Of a stretch of 64,000 nucleotides of DNA, positions 54,759-63,254 are shown in pieces. The stretch's first letter is position 1; each line of letters starts with the position of its first letter. Source of the DNA: Thalassolituus oleivorans MIL-1 (GTDB lineage: Bacteria; Pseudomonadota; Gammaproteobacteria; Pseudomonadales; Oceanobacteraceae). Position numbers and translations under genes: made by a program. The stretch lies in NCBI RefSeq assembly GCF_000355675.1, contig NC_020888.1, forward strand, positions 2,126,883 through 2,190,882, read 5' to 3'. The notes below the pieces were generated by a model, which saw only the letters and a program-made list of their open reading frames with translations, had not been told where the DNA came from and did not search any database.

Positions 54759-54836
54759 ACCTAACGCCCACCATAAACGGCCGAGTGCAACGAGGTCCGG
54801 CGACCGAAGGGAGCATATTTAATGGTTTGGCTATGT
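54759..54836 (-). other. attC site of cassette 2
   Basis: ACCTAAC at the left; at the right GCTATGT (54830-54836) is one base from the expected GTTATGT. Internal arms CCATAAA and TTTAATGG pair with one bulged base, as in attC sites. Confidence 0.8.
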
Positions 54837-54837
54837 G

Positions 54838-55143
54838 TCAACTTCTAGTCCTTCGTAGCTTTAATCCGGGCAATTTTTTTACCGGAAGCACCAAGGCAAT
54901 AGCTCCCAGTAGCGTGAAACCTAGGACTACTCCTACATAAGCTATATATTTTTCCAGTTGAACAAACGCGTAAAAAATCGAGACCAATATTGAGAACTGG
55001 AGAGCTACCGAAATGAAGAACGAAAGCCCTTTGTGAAGCCGATAAGCTGTACCACATTGCGAGCACCGAACCTCCAGACCAAAAATTAAGCCCATTTTAC
55101 TCAATGGGTTGATTCCATTTTTCTTACATTCTTGGCACTTCAT
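54838..55143 (-). CDS. Cassette 2: zinc-ribbon membrane protein
   Basis: A 101-residue protein: an N-terminal zinc ribbon (CQECKKNG ... VRCSQCGTAYRL, two CxxC pairs) and two membrane helices (residues about 45-63 and 67-85). Function unknown. It starts 22 bases after the cassette boundary. Confidence 0.65.
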   Translation of the reverse strand: MKCQECKKNGINPLSKMGLIFGLEVRCSQCGTAYRLHKGLSFFISVALQFSILVSIFYAFVQLEKYIAYVGVVLGFTLLGAIALVLPVKKLPGLKLRRTRS

Positions 55144-55159
55144 TGTCCGTTATCCGTAC

Positions 55160-55230
55160 ACATAACGCCCGCAACACCGGACAATTTGGAGCGAAGCCGA
55201 AATTGTTCCGAGTGCTTGCGTTTGTTATAC
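55160..55230 (-). other. attC site of cassette 1
   Basis: ACATAAC...GTTATAC, 71 bp, the clearest site: inner arms CGGACAATTT and AAATTGTTCCG with one extra-helical base, outer arms GCAACAC and GTGCTTGC, and a tip GGAGCGAAGCC. Confidence 0.92.
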
Positions 55231-55370
55231 GTTACCTGCACCATCTTCGTGATGTCTAATTTCGGCCAATAGCGGACATTCGTTGTTGATCAAAGGGAAA
55301 CTTCAATATGACTTCCATTAATATTATCACTATAAGGCACCTGTTAATCGGACATTCCTGATTTAGGGCG

Positions 55371-58300
55371 TCATAATATGTTCTCTCGTGACATATACCC
55401 GACGACAGAACCCTTCTCTACCAAGAACTCCAATATTACCAAAATCTCTTCTTTCAATTGCTTTGTCCTTCGAATTTTTTCACGCTCTTTGTAGATATAC
55501 TTTCTGACGAGACTTTCTAGGTAATAAACTGTATTGGCTTCGAGTTTGGCTTCCCACAATCCTTCGTTGCTAGTCAACATTTCAGACAACCAGGCTATAC
55601 CGGGATTGAGATACCGACTAGCGACGTTATTCAGCGATTTAGCCAGAGCGTACAACGTTGATGGGCAATGACCAATATTCTTGGCTATTTTTGAGAAAAA
55701 TTGGTTATTGCTATCTTTGAATGTATGCCAATCAGTAGCTGTTTCTTTCCAAGGAACTCGTGCAAATAAATAGCTTTCTATAATTCTATCCACATGCCAG
55801 TATCCATCCCCATCCTTACACAGATTAACCATCTTCTCTAAAAATAGATTCCAGACCTTCCAGAAATTATCGTAAGTATCCAACCTATCTTCTGCTAAAA
55901 TTAATTCGTTAAATAAATCCGCGATAGGCTCTGATCCGTTGAAGTCATCAAGAAATGGTTTCAAATAATTGGGAATGTCTTGCTCTGAAGCATTAAGAAC
56001 AAAATACGCAAACCTTTCCAGAAAGGCATGGCGGACTGAATAGTCTATTTTATCTTCTCGCTCACGAGATAACAGAGGAGCTGCAAATGTGGCGATTACG
56101 GATAATGCAATCTGTTTATGTATAGCATTGTCCGTTTTCATGGGAATCAATTGAAAACCCGTATTTAATATATGTAGATCAGTTTTATCCAGCTCCTTTA
56201 AGTCATCTATCGAAACCGTATTCCCGATTACTTTTTGCAGGTCGTGTTCATACTCCTTGAAGAAATTCTCGCTGAACTTTTGTTCGTCAATCTCATAGAC
56301 TCCTTTTTCGTAGCCCTCATTGCGAAGTTTTATTCTCAATCCTTCATACTTTGGTTTGAGCATAAAATATCCAATCAACAGAGACTGCATATCTTCAAAA
56401 TGGTCATCCCATAACTTATGAATCGCCATACTAGGATAGATGGAATACTTACTCCCTCCCATACCAATAGGGTAATCATCAAACAATGTTAGGAGTAATA
56501 ATACCTTGATGCCATCCCTTTCCGTCGGAAAATTCTGAAACACTACTGGCAGTGCTGAAATGGCCGACGTGGTTCCGTCTGATATCTGATATTGGTAATT
56601 AGGCATCAGTGGAATCTGCGTATACTCCAAAATAATATCTTTACAGTATTCTCTCTCTTCTTCGGAAAGCTGATTGAAATACTCAATAGTCAGGATGGAG
56701 CAAACATCCGCCGGTATGGCACTATTAAATAGATTGAAACTTTCATCAGCATCCGAATTGAGCCTCTCGATTATTTCCTTAGCTTCTTTTAAGGCTAGTT
56801 GAGGGTTCTTCTCGTACTGCTCATATTGTTTATAGCGTTCGTCCTTGTCCTTTCTATAGCTTGCCCATAACTTCAGAGAAGTGTATCTCATCGGCTCGGA
56901 ACTCTTCTTTAATGATGCTTCACTGTACTCCTTGAGCTTAGAGTCAATTTCAGGATTAAAAGATATCTCGATTCCCCCTTCTTTCTCTTCGGTGGAAACC
57001 TTCATCTTTCGTCGATCCATCCTCGCCAGGAAAAGCCTCCAGGTCTTATCGGCCCCGGTTTCCTGGCCTTCATCTGGAAGCTGGCTATAGTATTTGTCAA
57101 AGATACCCCATAAAACCTTCTGCCTTTTCTCAGCTTCTTCCTCAGATGTATCCTCACTTCTGAAAACCTGGTAACTCAAAGCAAGCTGTTCAAGAGATTT
57201 TTTTCTGTGAGGATCATCGCAAGCCTTTATTCTGTCTTGTTCATGGAGAGCATTCTTGTAGTTTGCGCCTCCAAAACCATCTCTCAGCGAGATAAGTGAG
57301 CTCTTGTGTGATTGATCCAGCACCAATCTATTCGTGTCAAAATGGAAGAAATCCTTTGTCTGGAAAAGTATTTTAGCGACATTAAACGTCTTCTCTGGGT
57401 AAGCCAGGACAATGCTTGTCACCACTGCTGAAATGGATGCTGATTTAGTATTACGCAGAAGATAAAGAAGCCAGCGTTCCAGTATTTCGGAATCCACGTC
57501 TTTCCAGTGCTCAAGAAAAAACTTTTCTAAGGCCATGTGAATAGATGAAAGCAAGTGGGTGGAAACCTGTGTTCCTCGATACGAACACCATAACCGGTTG
57601 CATATATATTGCTTGACAAACTCCCCCTCTCCGATAAACACATCAATTTCTTCTATTTCATTTCCCGCAAGGCGAGAGTGAGCAAAACATTCCGTTGTCT
57701 TATTTGTAAAATCTACAATGAAGTCGATGGTTTTTTTTAGCGCTGACTGTAGCAACCAATAGATGGGGGTCTGATACGGACTTTCAGGAAAGTAATCGTG
57801 ATGAGAACCACTCAGGCAAAACTCATCTTCAACGTCCATCCTACTATAAAAACTTCCGTTTTTTTGAGGCTGACGATACCAAAACAGATCAGCAATCTGT
57901 AAGACATGTTCTGGAAGAGTTATCCAGACAGGCTGAGCATCCATGTCGGTCAGGATTGCTTTCATTAAATCGCAAAATGGATCTCTATGATTGTTCCATC
58001 GATTTTTTATAACATCTCCGAATATTTCTTCAATCTCCGGTTTAATCATGCCTGCCCCGTGGAGGATAGTTTGTAATAAATTTTCCTTATGGTCTCCCCG
58101 AGACAAATAGACATCCTCTTCGATGGTCCATTGATAATACCTAAGAGCGATCAGGCTAGATAACCGGGTCGTCTCACCCTCTTTGGATTTTTTGTTCCAT
58201 TCATGAATCACCGGCAATACGTAGTTGATATTTTTGACACCTATCTCGTCTAAATTATCGTAGATGAAACGAATCGCGCTCTGCCAGCCCATTCCCTTTG

Positions 58301-60077
58301 GCTTGGTCAGCACATATTTAATGGAAAGAAGGTTTGAGTCATTAACTCCCAGTATTTTTAGAATGTCATAATCAACTTCCATGCAAGCCAGCCTTAGCAA
58401 GAAGGTCAGTCTTTTTAACAATCTCTGATCGTTACTAATCAAATCTCCCTTGAACGATTCAAAAACTGTTTCTGAATGATTGGAAAGCAAGACTGATATC
58501 CATAGCTCATCTTTCCAAAAGTTGGAGATGTCATCACTCTGAATTACTTCAACTATAAATTGCCTTATGGACTCCCAATCGAATAGCAAACGTTCTGACA
58601 CCCAATTTCTAAAACTGCGACGGACTGGCAGAGATGCTCCAATCTTTTCAAAGAAATCCTTGTTGTTCACCTTGCGTATGTATTCGACGGCAATCTTCTT
58701 TTCTAACGCCCATTCCTCGTAAATATCATGTGTAATAAAGTGGCCAGCTGTCTCATAGCCAAGAATTCCGTCATTGACCAACGCATCTAAAACTTTCGAA
58801 TCACAGGATGGGGTGACAAAGAATTGCCCCTCACCAGCCCTCTGAAAAGCCGTTGATAAGAAACATTGTTCTCTGGCCGGATTCGTTTTAACAACTATCC
58901 TGTTCCATAGCTTTTCTTTGAAATTCACATAGTCGATATTCTCGCCGGTATAGAACCTTAAATATTCGCACAGATAGAAAGGATTTGTGATCAACTCCAA
59001 CAACCTCACATCTTTAGGAAGGTTGAAACCATTTGCATGTGCTATTTCTGATAATTCTTTCTGACTCAGATTGCCTATACTAAAGTTGCTTGGTCTTATC
59101 TTATAGATATCAACAAAGTCATAATTCAAATCTGACAAATAGTTGTTTCTAGTAGTGAAGATTATTTTCCAATTATCTTTTATTAAAATCGTTAGGAATT
59201 CCTTAAAAGGATCTGTGTTGGTCAAGTCCAAAAGCTTTTCAGCAGAATCAACCACTATGATTTTGTGTGTTTCCTTTCGGTGAGCGGCCGAAAAACCCTC
59301 TAAGCTATATTCCTTAAATAGGTCATTAATACAGTCCTTATTGAATTCGCTAGCCTTAAAGACATAAAAAGGAATACTATCCTTCTCTTTTTCATGAAGC
59401 TTCTTGATGACCGCTGTTTTCCCAGCACCGCCCACGCCGCTTACGATGAGAATCTGTTTTTGATCCAGGTTTTTACGCAGACTCTCTAAGAGATAAGATC
59501 TGTCTATCTCGATCTTTTTATCGTTGAAACCCATATCAGTTTGAATTTCATTCAGCACATTCGATGTGTGCCTCTGCTTCTCTTCCAATAGATCAAAGAT
59601 GCTTTTATCTGGGGAGAAAAAGTGTTTTGCAAATGTCTCATTCTCAACTGTTACAAATGGAGACTCAAAAAAGCTTGCTGTTCTCCACTCTATCTCTATG
59701 CCTGATGCTTTTGCTGTATTTTCGACTTCTTTCTTGGTCTTTGAATCACTTTCCTTCTTACCTTGTCCCCATTCCTGGTTGGTGTAGAAAATGATCTTGG
59801 TTAGGTCTGGATAATTCTTTTTGCTTTTTGCAACCATCCCTATCAGCTCAGACTTATTGTCTGACAACTTAGTGTCATAGAATTTTGATTGCCAGCCGAC
59901 TACTTCATGGCCCTTGGTAATCGGACTTGTCTCTATTCCAGATTGGTTTTTATATCTAAAAATACCAGCCGGAACCTTAAATTCTTGACAGAAAAGTGAA
60001 TAGCAGAACCACTCAAAATTCGATTGAGGATTTTCACTAAACTTAGCTTTAAAAATATCCCAATTTGGCTTAATCAC
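55371..60077 (-). CDS. Cassette 1: giant Avs-like STAND NTPase with Mrr-type nuclease domain
   Basis: A 1568-residue protein. Residues about 20-130 look like a Mrr-type PD-(D/E)xK nuclease: GIET (E49) and VVGWQSKF (Q63, K65) form the D/E...QxK site. Residues about 185-420 are a STAND-type NTPase with Walker A GVGGAGKT (214-221) and Walker B IIVVDSAE (273-280), then IIFTTRNN. The remaining 1100 residues are helical, without membrane segments. This order (nuclease, STAND NTPase, long helical sensor) is that of Avs antiphage proteins, which recognise phage terminase or portal proteins. GTG start at 60077. Base composition is visibly richer in A+T than nearby genes. Function is inferred. Confidence 0.75.
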   Translation of the reverse strand: MIKPNWDIFKAKFSENPQSNFEWFCYSLFCQEFKVPAGIFRYKNQSGIETSPITKGHEVVGWQSKFYDTKLSDNKSELIGMVAKSKKNYPDLTKIIFYTNQEWGQGKKESDSKTKKEVENTAKASGIEIEWRTASFFESPFVTVENETFAKHFFSPDKSIFDLLEEKQRHTSNVLNEIQTDMGFNDKKIEIDRSYLLESLRKNLDQKQILIVSGVGGAGKTAVIKKLHEKEKDSIPFYVFKASEFNKDCINDLFKEYSLEGFSAAHRKETHKIIVVDSAEKLLDLTNTDPFKEFLTILIKDNWKIIFTTRNNYLSDLNYDFVDIYKIRPSNFSIGNLSQKELSEIAHANGFNLPKDVRLLELITNPFYLCEYLRFYTGENIDYVNFKEKLWNRIVVKTNPAREQCFLSTAFQRAGEGQFFVTPSCDSKVLDALVNDGILGYETAGHFITHDIYEEWALEKKIAVEYIRKVNNKDFFEKIGASLPVRRSFRNWVSERLLFDWESIRQFIVEVIQSDDISNFWKDELWISVLLSNHSETVFESFKGDLISNDQRLLKRLTFLLRLACMEVDYDILKILGVNDSNLLSIKYVLTKPKGMGWQSAIRFIYDNLDEIGVKNINYVLPVIHEWNKKSKEGETTRLSSLIALRYYQWTIEEDVYLSRGDHKENLLQTILHGAGMIKPEIEEIFGDVIKNRWNNHRDPFCDLMKAILTDMDAQPVWITLPEHVLQIADLFWYRQPQKNGSFYSRMDVEDEFCLSGSHHDYFPESPYQTPIYWLLQSALKKTIDFIVDFTNKTTECFAHSRLAGNEIEEIDVFIGEGEFVKQYICNRLWCSYRGTQVSTHLLSSIHMALEKFFLEHWKDVDSEILERWLLYLLRNTKSASISAVVTSIVLAYPEKTFNVAKILFQTKDFFHFDTNRLVLDQSHKSSLISLRDGFGGANYKNALHEQDRIKACDDPHRKKSLEQLALSYQVFRSEDTSEEEAEKRQKVLWGIFDKYYSQLPDEGQETGADKTWRLFLARMDRRKMKVSTEEKEGGIEISFNPEIDSKLKEYSEASLKKSSEPMRYTSLKLWASYRKDKDERYKQYEQYEKNPQLALKEAKEIIERLNSDADESFNLFNSAIPADVCSILTIEYFNQLSEEEREYCKDIILEYTQIPLMPNYQYQISDGTTSAISALPVVFQNFPTERDGIKVLLLLTLFDDYPIGMGGSKYSIYPSMAIHKLWDDHFEDMQSLLIGYFMLKPKYEGLRIKLRNEGYEKGVYEIDEQKFSENFFKEYEHDLQKVIGNTVSIDDLKELDKTDLHILNTGFQLIPMKTDNAIHKQIALSVIATFAAPLLSREREDKIDYSVRHAFLERFAYFVLNASEQDIPNYLKPFLDDFNGSEPIADLFNELILAEDRLDTYDNFWKVWNLFLEKMVNLCKDGDGYWHVDRIIESYLFARVPWKETATDWHTFKDSNNQFFSKIAKNIGHCPSTLYALAKSLNNVASRYLNPGIAWLSEMLTSNEGLWEAKLEANTVYYLESLVRKYIYKEREKIRRTKQLKEEILVILEFLVEKGSVVGYMSRENIL

Positions 60078-60205
60078 TTAATCTTTCTCTTGACATGTCT
60101 AGGTATTTTAGAATCCCGTTAGCTATCAGAAACAGGTTATTCAGGCTGAAGAATATAATTTTCAAACGTCCGCTTAGGGTCGAAATCAGACTTACTACGA
60201 CCACC

Positions 60206-60212
60206 GTATAAC
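60206..60212 (-). other. Cassette 1 / attI junction core site
   Basis: GTATAAC on the + strand (GTTATAC on the cassette strand) exactly pairs with the R'' core of attC 1 (GTTATAC at 55224). It places the cassette 1 boundary at 60211/60212; attI should lie just to the right. Confidence 0.75.
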
Positions 60213-60220
60213 AGCATAAT

Positions 60221-60236
60221 AGTGTGCCGGCACACT
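60221..60236. repeat. 16-bp palindrome 1 beside the cassette 1 boundary
   Basis: AGTGTGCCGGCACACT, fully symmetric. A second such palindrome is at 60325-60340 (AGTGTGCGCGCACACT); half sites are at 60356-60363 and 60449-60456. All lie between the cassette 1 boundary and the integrase remnant. Confidence 0.75.
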
Positions 60237-60324
60237 TTGCCGATCTTGACAAAGTTCCGACTTGGTCGCAACTTATTGATTTTAAAGGGGCATATTCCAT
60301 TACATTGACAATCCATTCTGTGAA

Positions 60325-60340
60325 AGTGTGCGCGCACACT
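60325..60340. repeat. 16-bp palindrome 2 in the attI region
   Basis: AGTGTGCGCGCACACT, fully symmetric; its centre is 104 bp from that of palindrome 1, about ten helical turns. Binding factor unknown. Confidence 0.75.
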
Positions 60341-60478
60341 ATTTCGGTTCTGTATGGCACACTAATTTGTAAACCAGTTTGGTAACTTACTGATTTAAGT
60401 GGAGTTTAAGCTATCACCCACTGGCAAAGCGTGCAACACGATTTGTAAAGTGTGCCACAACTCCTTGCCTTTGTAAAA

Positions 60479-60504
60479 ATATACTGTACAAACAACCAGT
60501 ATAT
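60479..60504 (+). promoter_or_regulatory. LexA/SOS box before the integrase remnant
   Basis: ATATACTG-N10-CAGTATAT, with fully matching arms and the canonical CTG-N10-CAG core. It lies 21 bases before the integrase ATG. SOS control by LexA is the rule for integron integrases. Confidence 0.85.
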
Positions 60505-60525
60505 CTTTACAATTGGAGGTCATGG

Positions 60526-60796
60526 ATGGCCAAGAGCAAATTCCTGACGGGTACACGTCAGTTTATGCTTTTAAATCGGTACAGTATTCGTCCTTAAAAC
60601 ACGCATATATATAAAACACGCATATCTATTGGATTCGTTTTTATATCCGCTTTCATAGGTTACGGCACCCAACGGAGTTAAGTGCCGAGCATGTGGGTAT
60701 GTTTTTAAGCTTCCTTTCGAATGAACCTGATGTCTCGATCAACACTCAGAAGGTTGCTTTAAATTCATTGGCTTTGCATTTATTACGGGAAGGATA
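60526..60796 (+). pseudogene. Integron integrase (IntI) N-terminal remnant
   Basis: ATG 60526 (GGAGG six bases upstream) begins AKSKFLTGTRQFMLLNRYS, then R-P and a TAA where integron integrases have Glu. The frame then shifts at a 17-bp tandem duplication (60596-60612 and 60613-60629, 16 of 17 identical) and continues NTHIYWIRFYIRFHRLRHP, HVGMFLSFLSNEPDVS and NTQKVALNSLALHLL. This matches the SAM-like N-terminal domain of Vibrio-type IntI. With one copy of the duplication removed the frame is continuous apart from the one stop. Homology ends near 60796; the tyrosine-recombinase catalytic domain is absent. Confidence 0.88.
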
Positions 60797-60803
60797 CGTG
60801 AGT

Positions 60804-61106
60804 CTATTTTATTCGATGATGAATATCAGTTAGGTTGTCGTTAAGCGCATTCCACGCTTCACCAATGCCTGTCTTTAAAGGCTGCCATACTTCATCATTT
60901 GCGGCTTTTAGGTCGTAAAGGGTAATTCGGATTTCTTCGAAGTATTCATTCATTTCCTCCAAGGCACCGTCCGAATCAAAATCGACCTTATATTCCTCTA
61001 GCGCACGTTCTGCCTGTCGCAATTTTACTTTTAGCTGGTCGATTTCCGTCTGCATGACGAGCAAACGAGCCTCCAATTGCTCTTGGTATGCTTGCTTACT
61101 GACCAT
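60804..61106 (-). CDS. Coiled-coil protein (sll1863-like stress protein)
   Basis: A 100-residue, highly charged helical protein (QLEARLLVMQTEIDQLKVKLRQAERAL) ending in DEVWQPLKTGIGEAWNALNDNL, the repeated AW..L pattern seen in sll1863-type stress proteins. ATG at 61106 has AAGGGG eight bases upstream. It stops eight bases from the integrase remnant, so the deletion that removed the integrase ends at or near here. Confidence 0.65.
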   Translation of the reverse strand: MVSKQAYQEQLEARLLVMQTEIDQLKVKLRQAERALEEYKVDFDSDGALEEMNEYFEEIRITLYDLKAANDEVWQPLKTGIGEAWNALNDNLTDIHHRIK

Positions 61107-61215
61107 GATATTACCCCTTACACGGCGTGTGTATGATGCATGTACTGGGTTGGACAAAGGACGAGTTAACAGGTTCCATAACTAAATGCGGCTAACGCTA
61201 AGTGATGTTATGACG

Positions 61216-61884
61216 TTAGGAGCTAGCGTTACCGACAACGGGATAGGCAAGTTCGCCCCACTCTTGGTCGGCGGCGTCGAGCATAATGGCAATAATGATT
61301 GGCATTAATGTGAGTAGTAAATTACCACCATCAATAACTTGATCTCGATTCACTTGGCTTTTGTAGGTTGCTCCGCCATTGACTACCTGTTGGTGCAGTA
61401 CGCATAAGCGATCTAATACGATGGCGAGTAATTCGGGTACTTTACGGCGGCTTAATGCGTTTAACGCAGCGACTGAGGATTGATCGAAAAGCGATTTCCA
61501 GTGTTCGTCACCTGAGCGTTGCGATTGCCAGAACGGCGCAAATACATAGGGGTTTTTAATCAGGGCTTTTACTGAGCCTGAATATTGATGCCAAAGACAG
61601 TCGTAAATTCGTTCGTCACTGTCTAACGCAACTAAGCGGGCAATAAAGTCGTTAAATGCCGACTGTTCTGCAAGGCTTAGATTGTCTCTGTCGGTGACAA
61701 CACAAGCGCTAAAACTGATCCATGCAGCGATAAAACGCATGTCATCATCAGCGCTGTGATCTAACGCCGCTTGCCACCAACTGATGGCGCGATGCAGGCG
61801 GGTTGAGTGAGATTGATTAAACAAATCACGTTGCTCACGCAAACGCTGTTTGAGTACATCGGGTGTTAATGCCAATGGCTGCAT
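61216..61884 (-). CDS. HEPN-like protein with substituted active-site residues
   Basis: A 222-residue helical protein: HRAISWWQAALDH, FIAAWISFSACV and LHQQVVNGGATYKSQVNRDQVIDGGNLLL follow a HEPN family in which the last segment normally reads R-N-Q-L-x-H-GGAT. Here the Arg and His are His and Asn, so RNase activity is doubtful. The start is uncertain (GTG 61902, ATG 61896 or ATG 61884). Confidence 0.55.
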   Translation of the reverse strand: MQPLALTPDVLKQRLREQRDLFNQSHSTRLHRAISWWQAALDHSADDDMRFIAAWISFSACVVTDRDNLSLAEQSAFNDFIARLVALDSDERIYDCLWHQYSGSVKALIKNPYVFAPFWQSQRSGDEHWKSLFDQSSVAALNALSRRKVPELLAIVLDRLCVLHQQVVNGGATYKSQVNRDQVIDGGNLLLTLMPIIIAIMLDAADQEWGELAYPVVGNASS

Positions 61885-61917
61885 TGATTTAACCATCCTC
61901 ACTCAGATGCTTGGTGC

Positions 61918-62277
61918 TTAGTTGCAGCAAGCGCCGTGTTCGTCAAAATCCATCGCCATAAATACGGTGGTTTGTGGGAACTGAGCTGGGTAACACACAT
62001 AGTAATGTGTATTCTCATCTACCGGCCACCAACATGAAGCAGCGCGCGGCACATCAGCCAGTTCAACGCGTTCGATGCAGTATTGCAGTTTTAAGTATTC
62101 AGCTTCTGGGCAGAAACCTAAAAACTCAGCAGGAAAACCATCAACTGCGGTATCCAACTTACCTTCTAGCGTCAGATTCTTTAGTTTGTCTGTCCAAGCT
62201 GCATCTTGACTACAGTCGATCAAGAAATCGCCTAACAAGCGGCTGTGTTGCTTTTTAACGATACGAGGCTTAGCCAT
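61918..62277 (-). CDS. Hypothetical cysteine-containing protein
   Basis: A 119-residue protein with basic N-terminus (AKPRIVKKQHSRLL), no membrane segment, and a C-terminus ending HGACCN. GFCPEAEYLKLQYCIERV and ASCWWPVDENTHYYVCYP contain several further cysteines. Family not recognised. It lies between SDR and HEPN-like genes on the same strand with short gaps. Confidence 0.55.
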   Translation of the reverse strand: MAKPRIVKKQHSRLLGDFLIDCSQDAAWTDKLKNLTLEGKLDTAVDGFPAEFLGFCPEAEYLKLQYCIERVELADVPRAASCWWPVDENTHYYVCYPAQFPQTTVFMAMDFDEHGACCN

Positions 62278-62297
62278 CATGTGTCCTTAACGTGTTG

Positions 62298-62969
62298 TTA
62301 CCAGGGTAATGCCTGGCCATTGGAATGCCAAAAGCCACCACTGTTCTCCAGTGTTAGCTCATCAATACGTGCTGCTATACCCGCTGCGGCATCAGCCGGT
62401 GTGATATCACCGGTAAAACCGACCATGCGCGTTTGTACATAACCCGGATGAATTTGGGCCACTGCGACACCGGCGGGTTTCAAATCAATTGCCAAACTCT
62501 TACCAATTGCGTTTAGCGCTGCTTTCGAGGCGCGATAACCAAAATACCCGCCGGATGTATTATCGGCGATTGAGCCCATGCGGCTAGTAATATTCGCGAC
62601 CTTGCTACCTTCTGTCATAAGCGGCAGGAAGTTCATGGTAACGTTCAGCGGTGCTATGGCATTCACTTCCATTTGTTGGCGAATACCCTCTAGGCTCATA
62701 TTTGCAACCGTTTCATTGGTAAACAAACCGGCATTGTTGATGAGGATATCGACAGGGCCATCCAGCAACTTATGCAACATCCCCACGACCTTAGGAAGAT
62801 TCTCTTCATCGGTCACATCAATGCCCGCAATCACTTGATCAGCAATGTCTTCAATCTCTTCATTCCCTTCACGGCATATCGCCGTAACTGAATCGCCACG
62901 CGCTTCATATAGACGAGCCAATTCAAGGCCAATTCCGCGGTTTGCACCGGTAATAACAACGTTAGCCAT
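62298..62969 (-). CDS. Short-chain dehydrogenase/reductase (CsgA-like)
   Basis: A 223-residue SDR: TGANRGIGLEL (cofactor loop), NNAG, and YRASKAALN (catalytic Tyr and Lys). The short length and sequence near PGYVQTRM are like the CsgA/C-factor group. AGGAG lies six bases before ATG 62969. Confidence 0.88.
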   Translation of the reverse strand: MANVVITGANRGIGLELARLYEARGDSVTAICREGNEEIEDIADQVIAGIDVTDEENLPKVVGMLHKLLDGPVDILINNAGLFTNETVANMSLEGIRQQMEVNAIAPLNVTMNFLPLMTEGSKVANITSRMGSIADNTSGGYFGYRASKAALNAIGKSLAIDLKPAGVAVAQIHPGYVQTRMVGFTGDITPADAAAGIAARIDELTLENSGGFWHSNGQALPW

Positions 62970-63254
62970 CATCTGCTCCTGTAGTTGAGTTAGCACATAA
63001 TATATGTACCCATACGGATGGCGACATAGTACCGACTTTTTATGACAACGTCTGTACAGGCGTTATTAGATTACAGCGATAGGGGCTTTAATATAAGTCA
63101 GCGACCTGTGTATCGTGTCAGCCAATATACAGTTCACTTGCGCCTAATGGTCGTGAGTGCTAAAAAATGGGAAGCATCAAAATAAGTAGTTTGCTTAGCT
63201 GGAATAGTTTTATTCGGTGTACTGAATAAATCATTTACAACGGAGGGCAAGTGA

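Larger units (their letters stand above)
51844..60796. mobile_element. Relict chromosomal integron: six cassettes and an integrase remnant
   Basis: Six single-gene cassettes on the minus strand lie between five attC sites, divergent from the 5' remnant of an integron integrase with a LexA box. Cassette core pairs, read on the + strand (start site / end site), are: GTATAAC 60206 / GTTATAC 55224 (cassette 1); ACATAAC 55160 / GCTATGT 54830 (2, one mismatch); ACCTAAC 54759 / GTTAGGT 54370 (3); ATTTAAC 54277 / GTTAAAT 53029 (4); TTCTAAC 52975 / GTTAGAA 52480 (5); ACATAAC 52427 / GTTATGT 51844 (6). The two members are reverse complements, as attC folding needs. Cassettes are about 5046, 401, 482, 1302, 548 and at least 589 bp. 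Confidence 0.9.

Noticed and set aside
54742-54816. Longer start for the cassette 3 gene
   Set aside because: The extra residues are translated attC sequence; a TTG with a good Shine-Dalgarno sequence lies just inside the cassette.
60070-60360. A 96-codon minus-strand frame overlapping the start of the Avs-like gene
   Set aside because: It runs through the cassette boundary and both palindromes, has no ribosome binding site and shows no family; a cassette leader explains the sequence.
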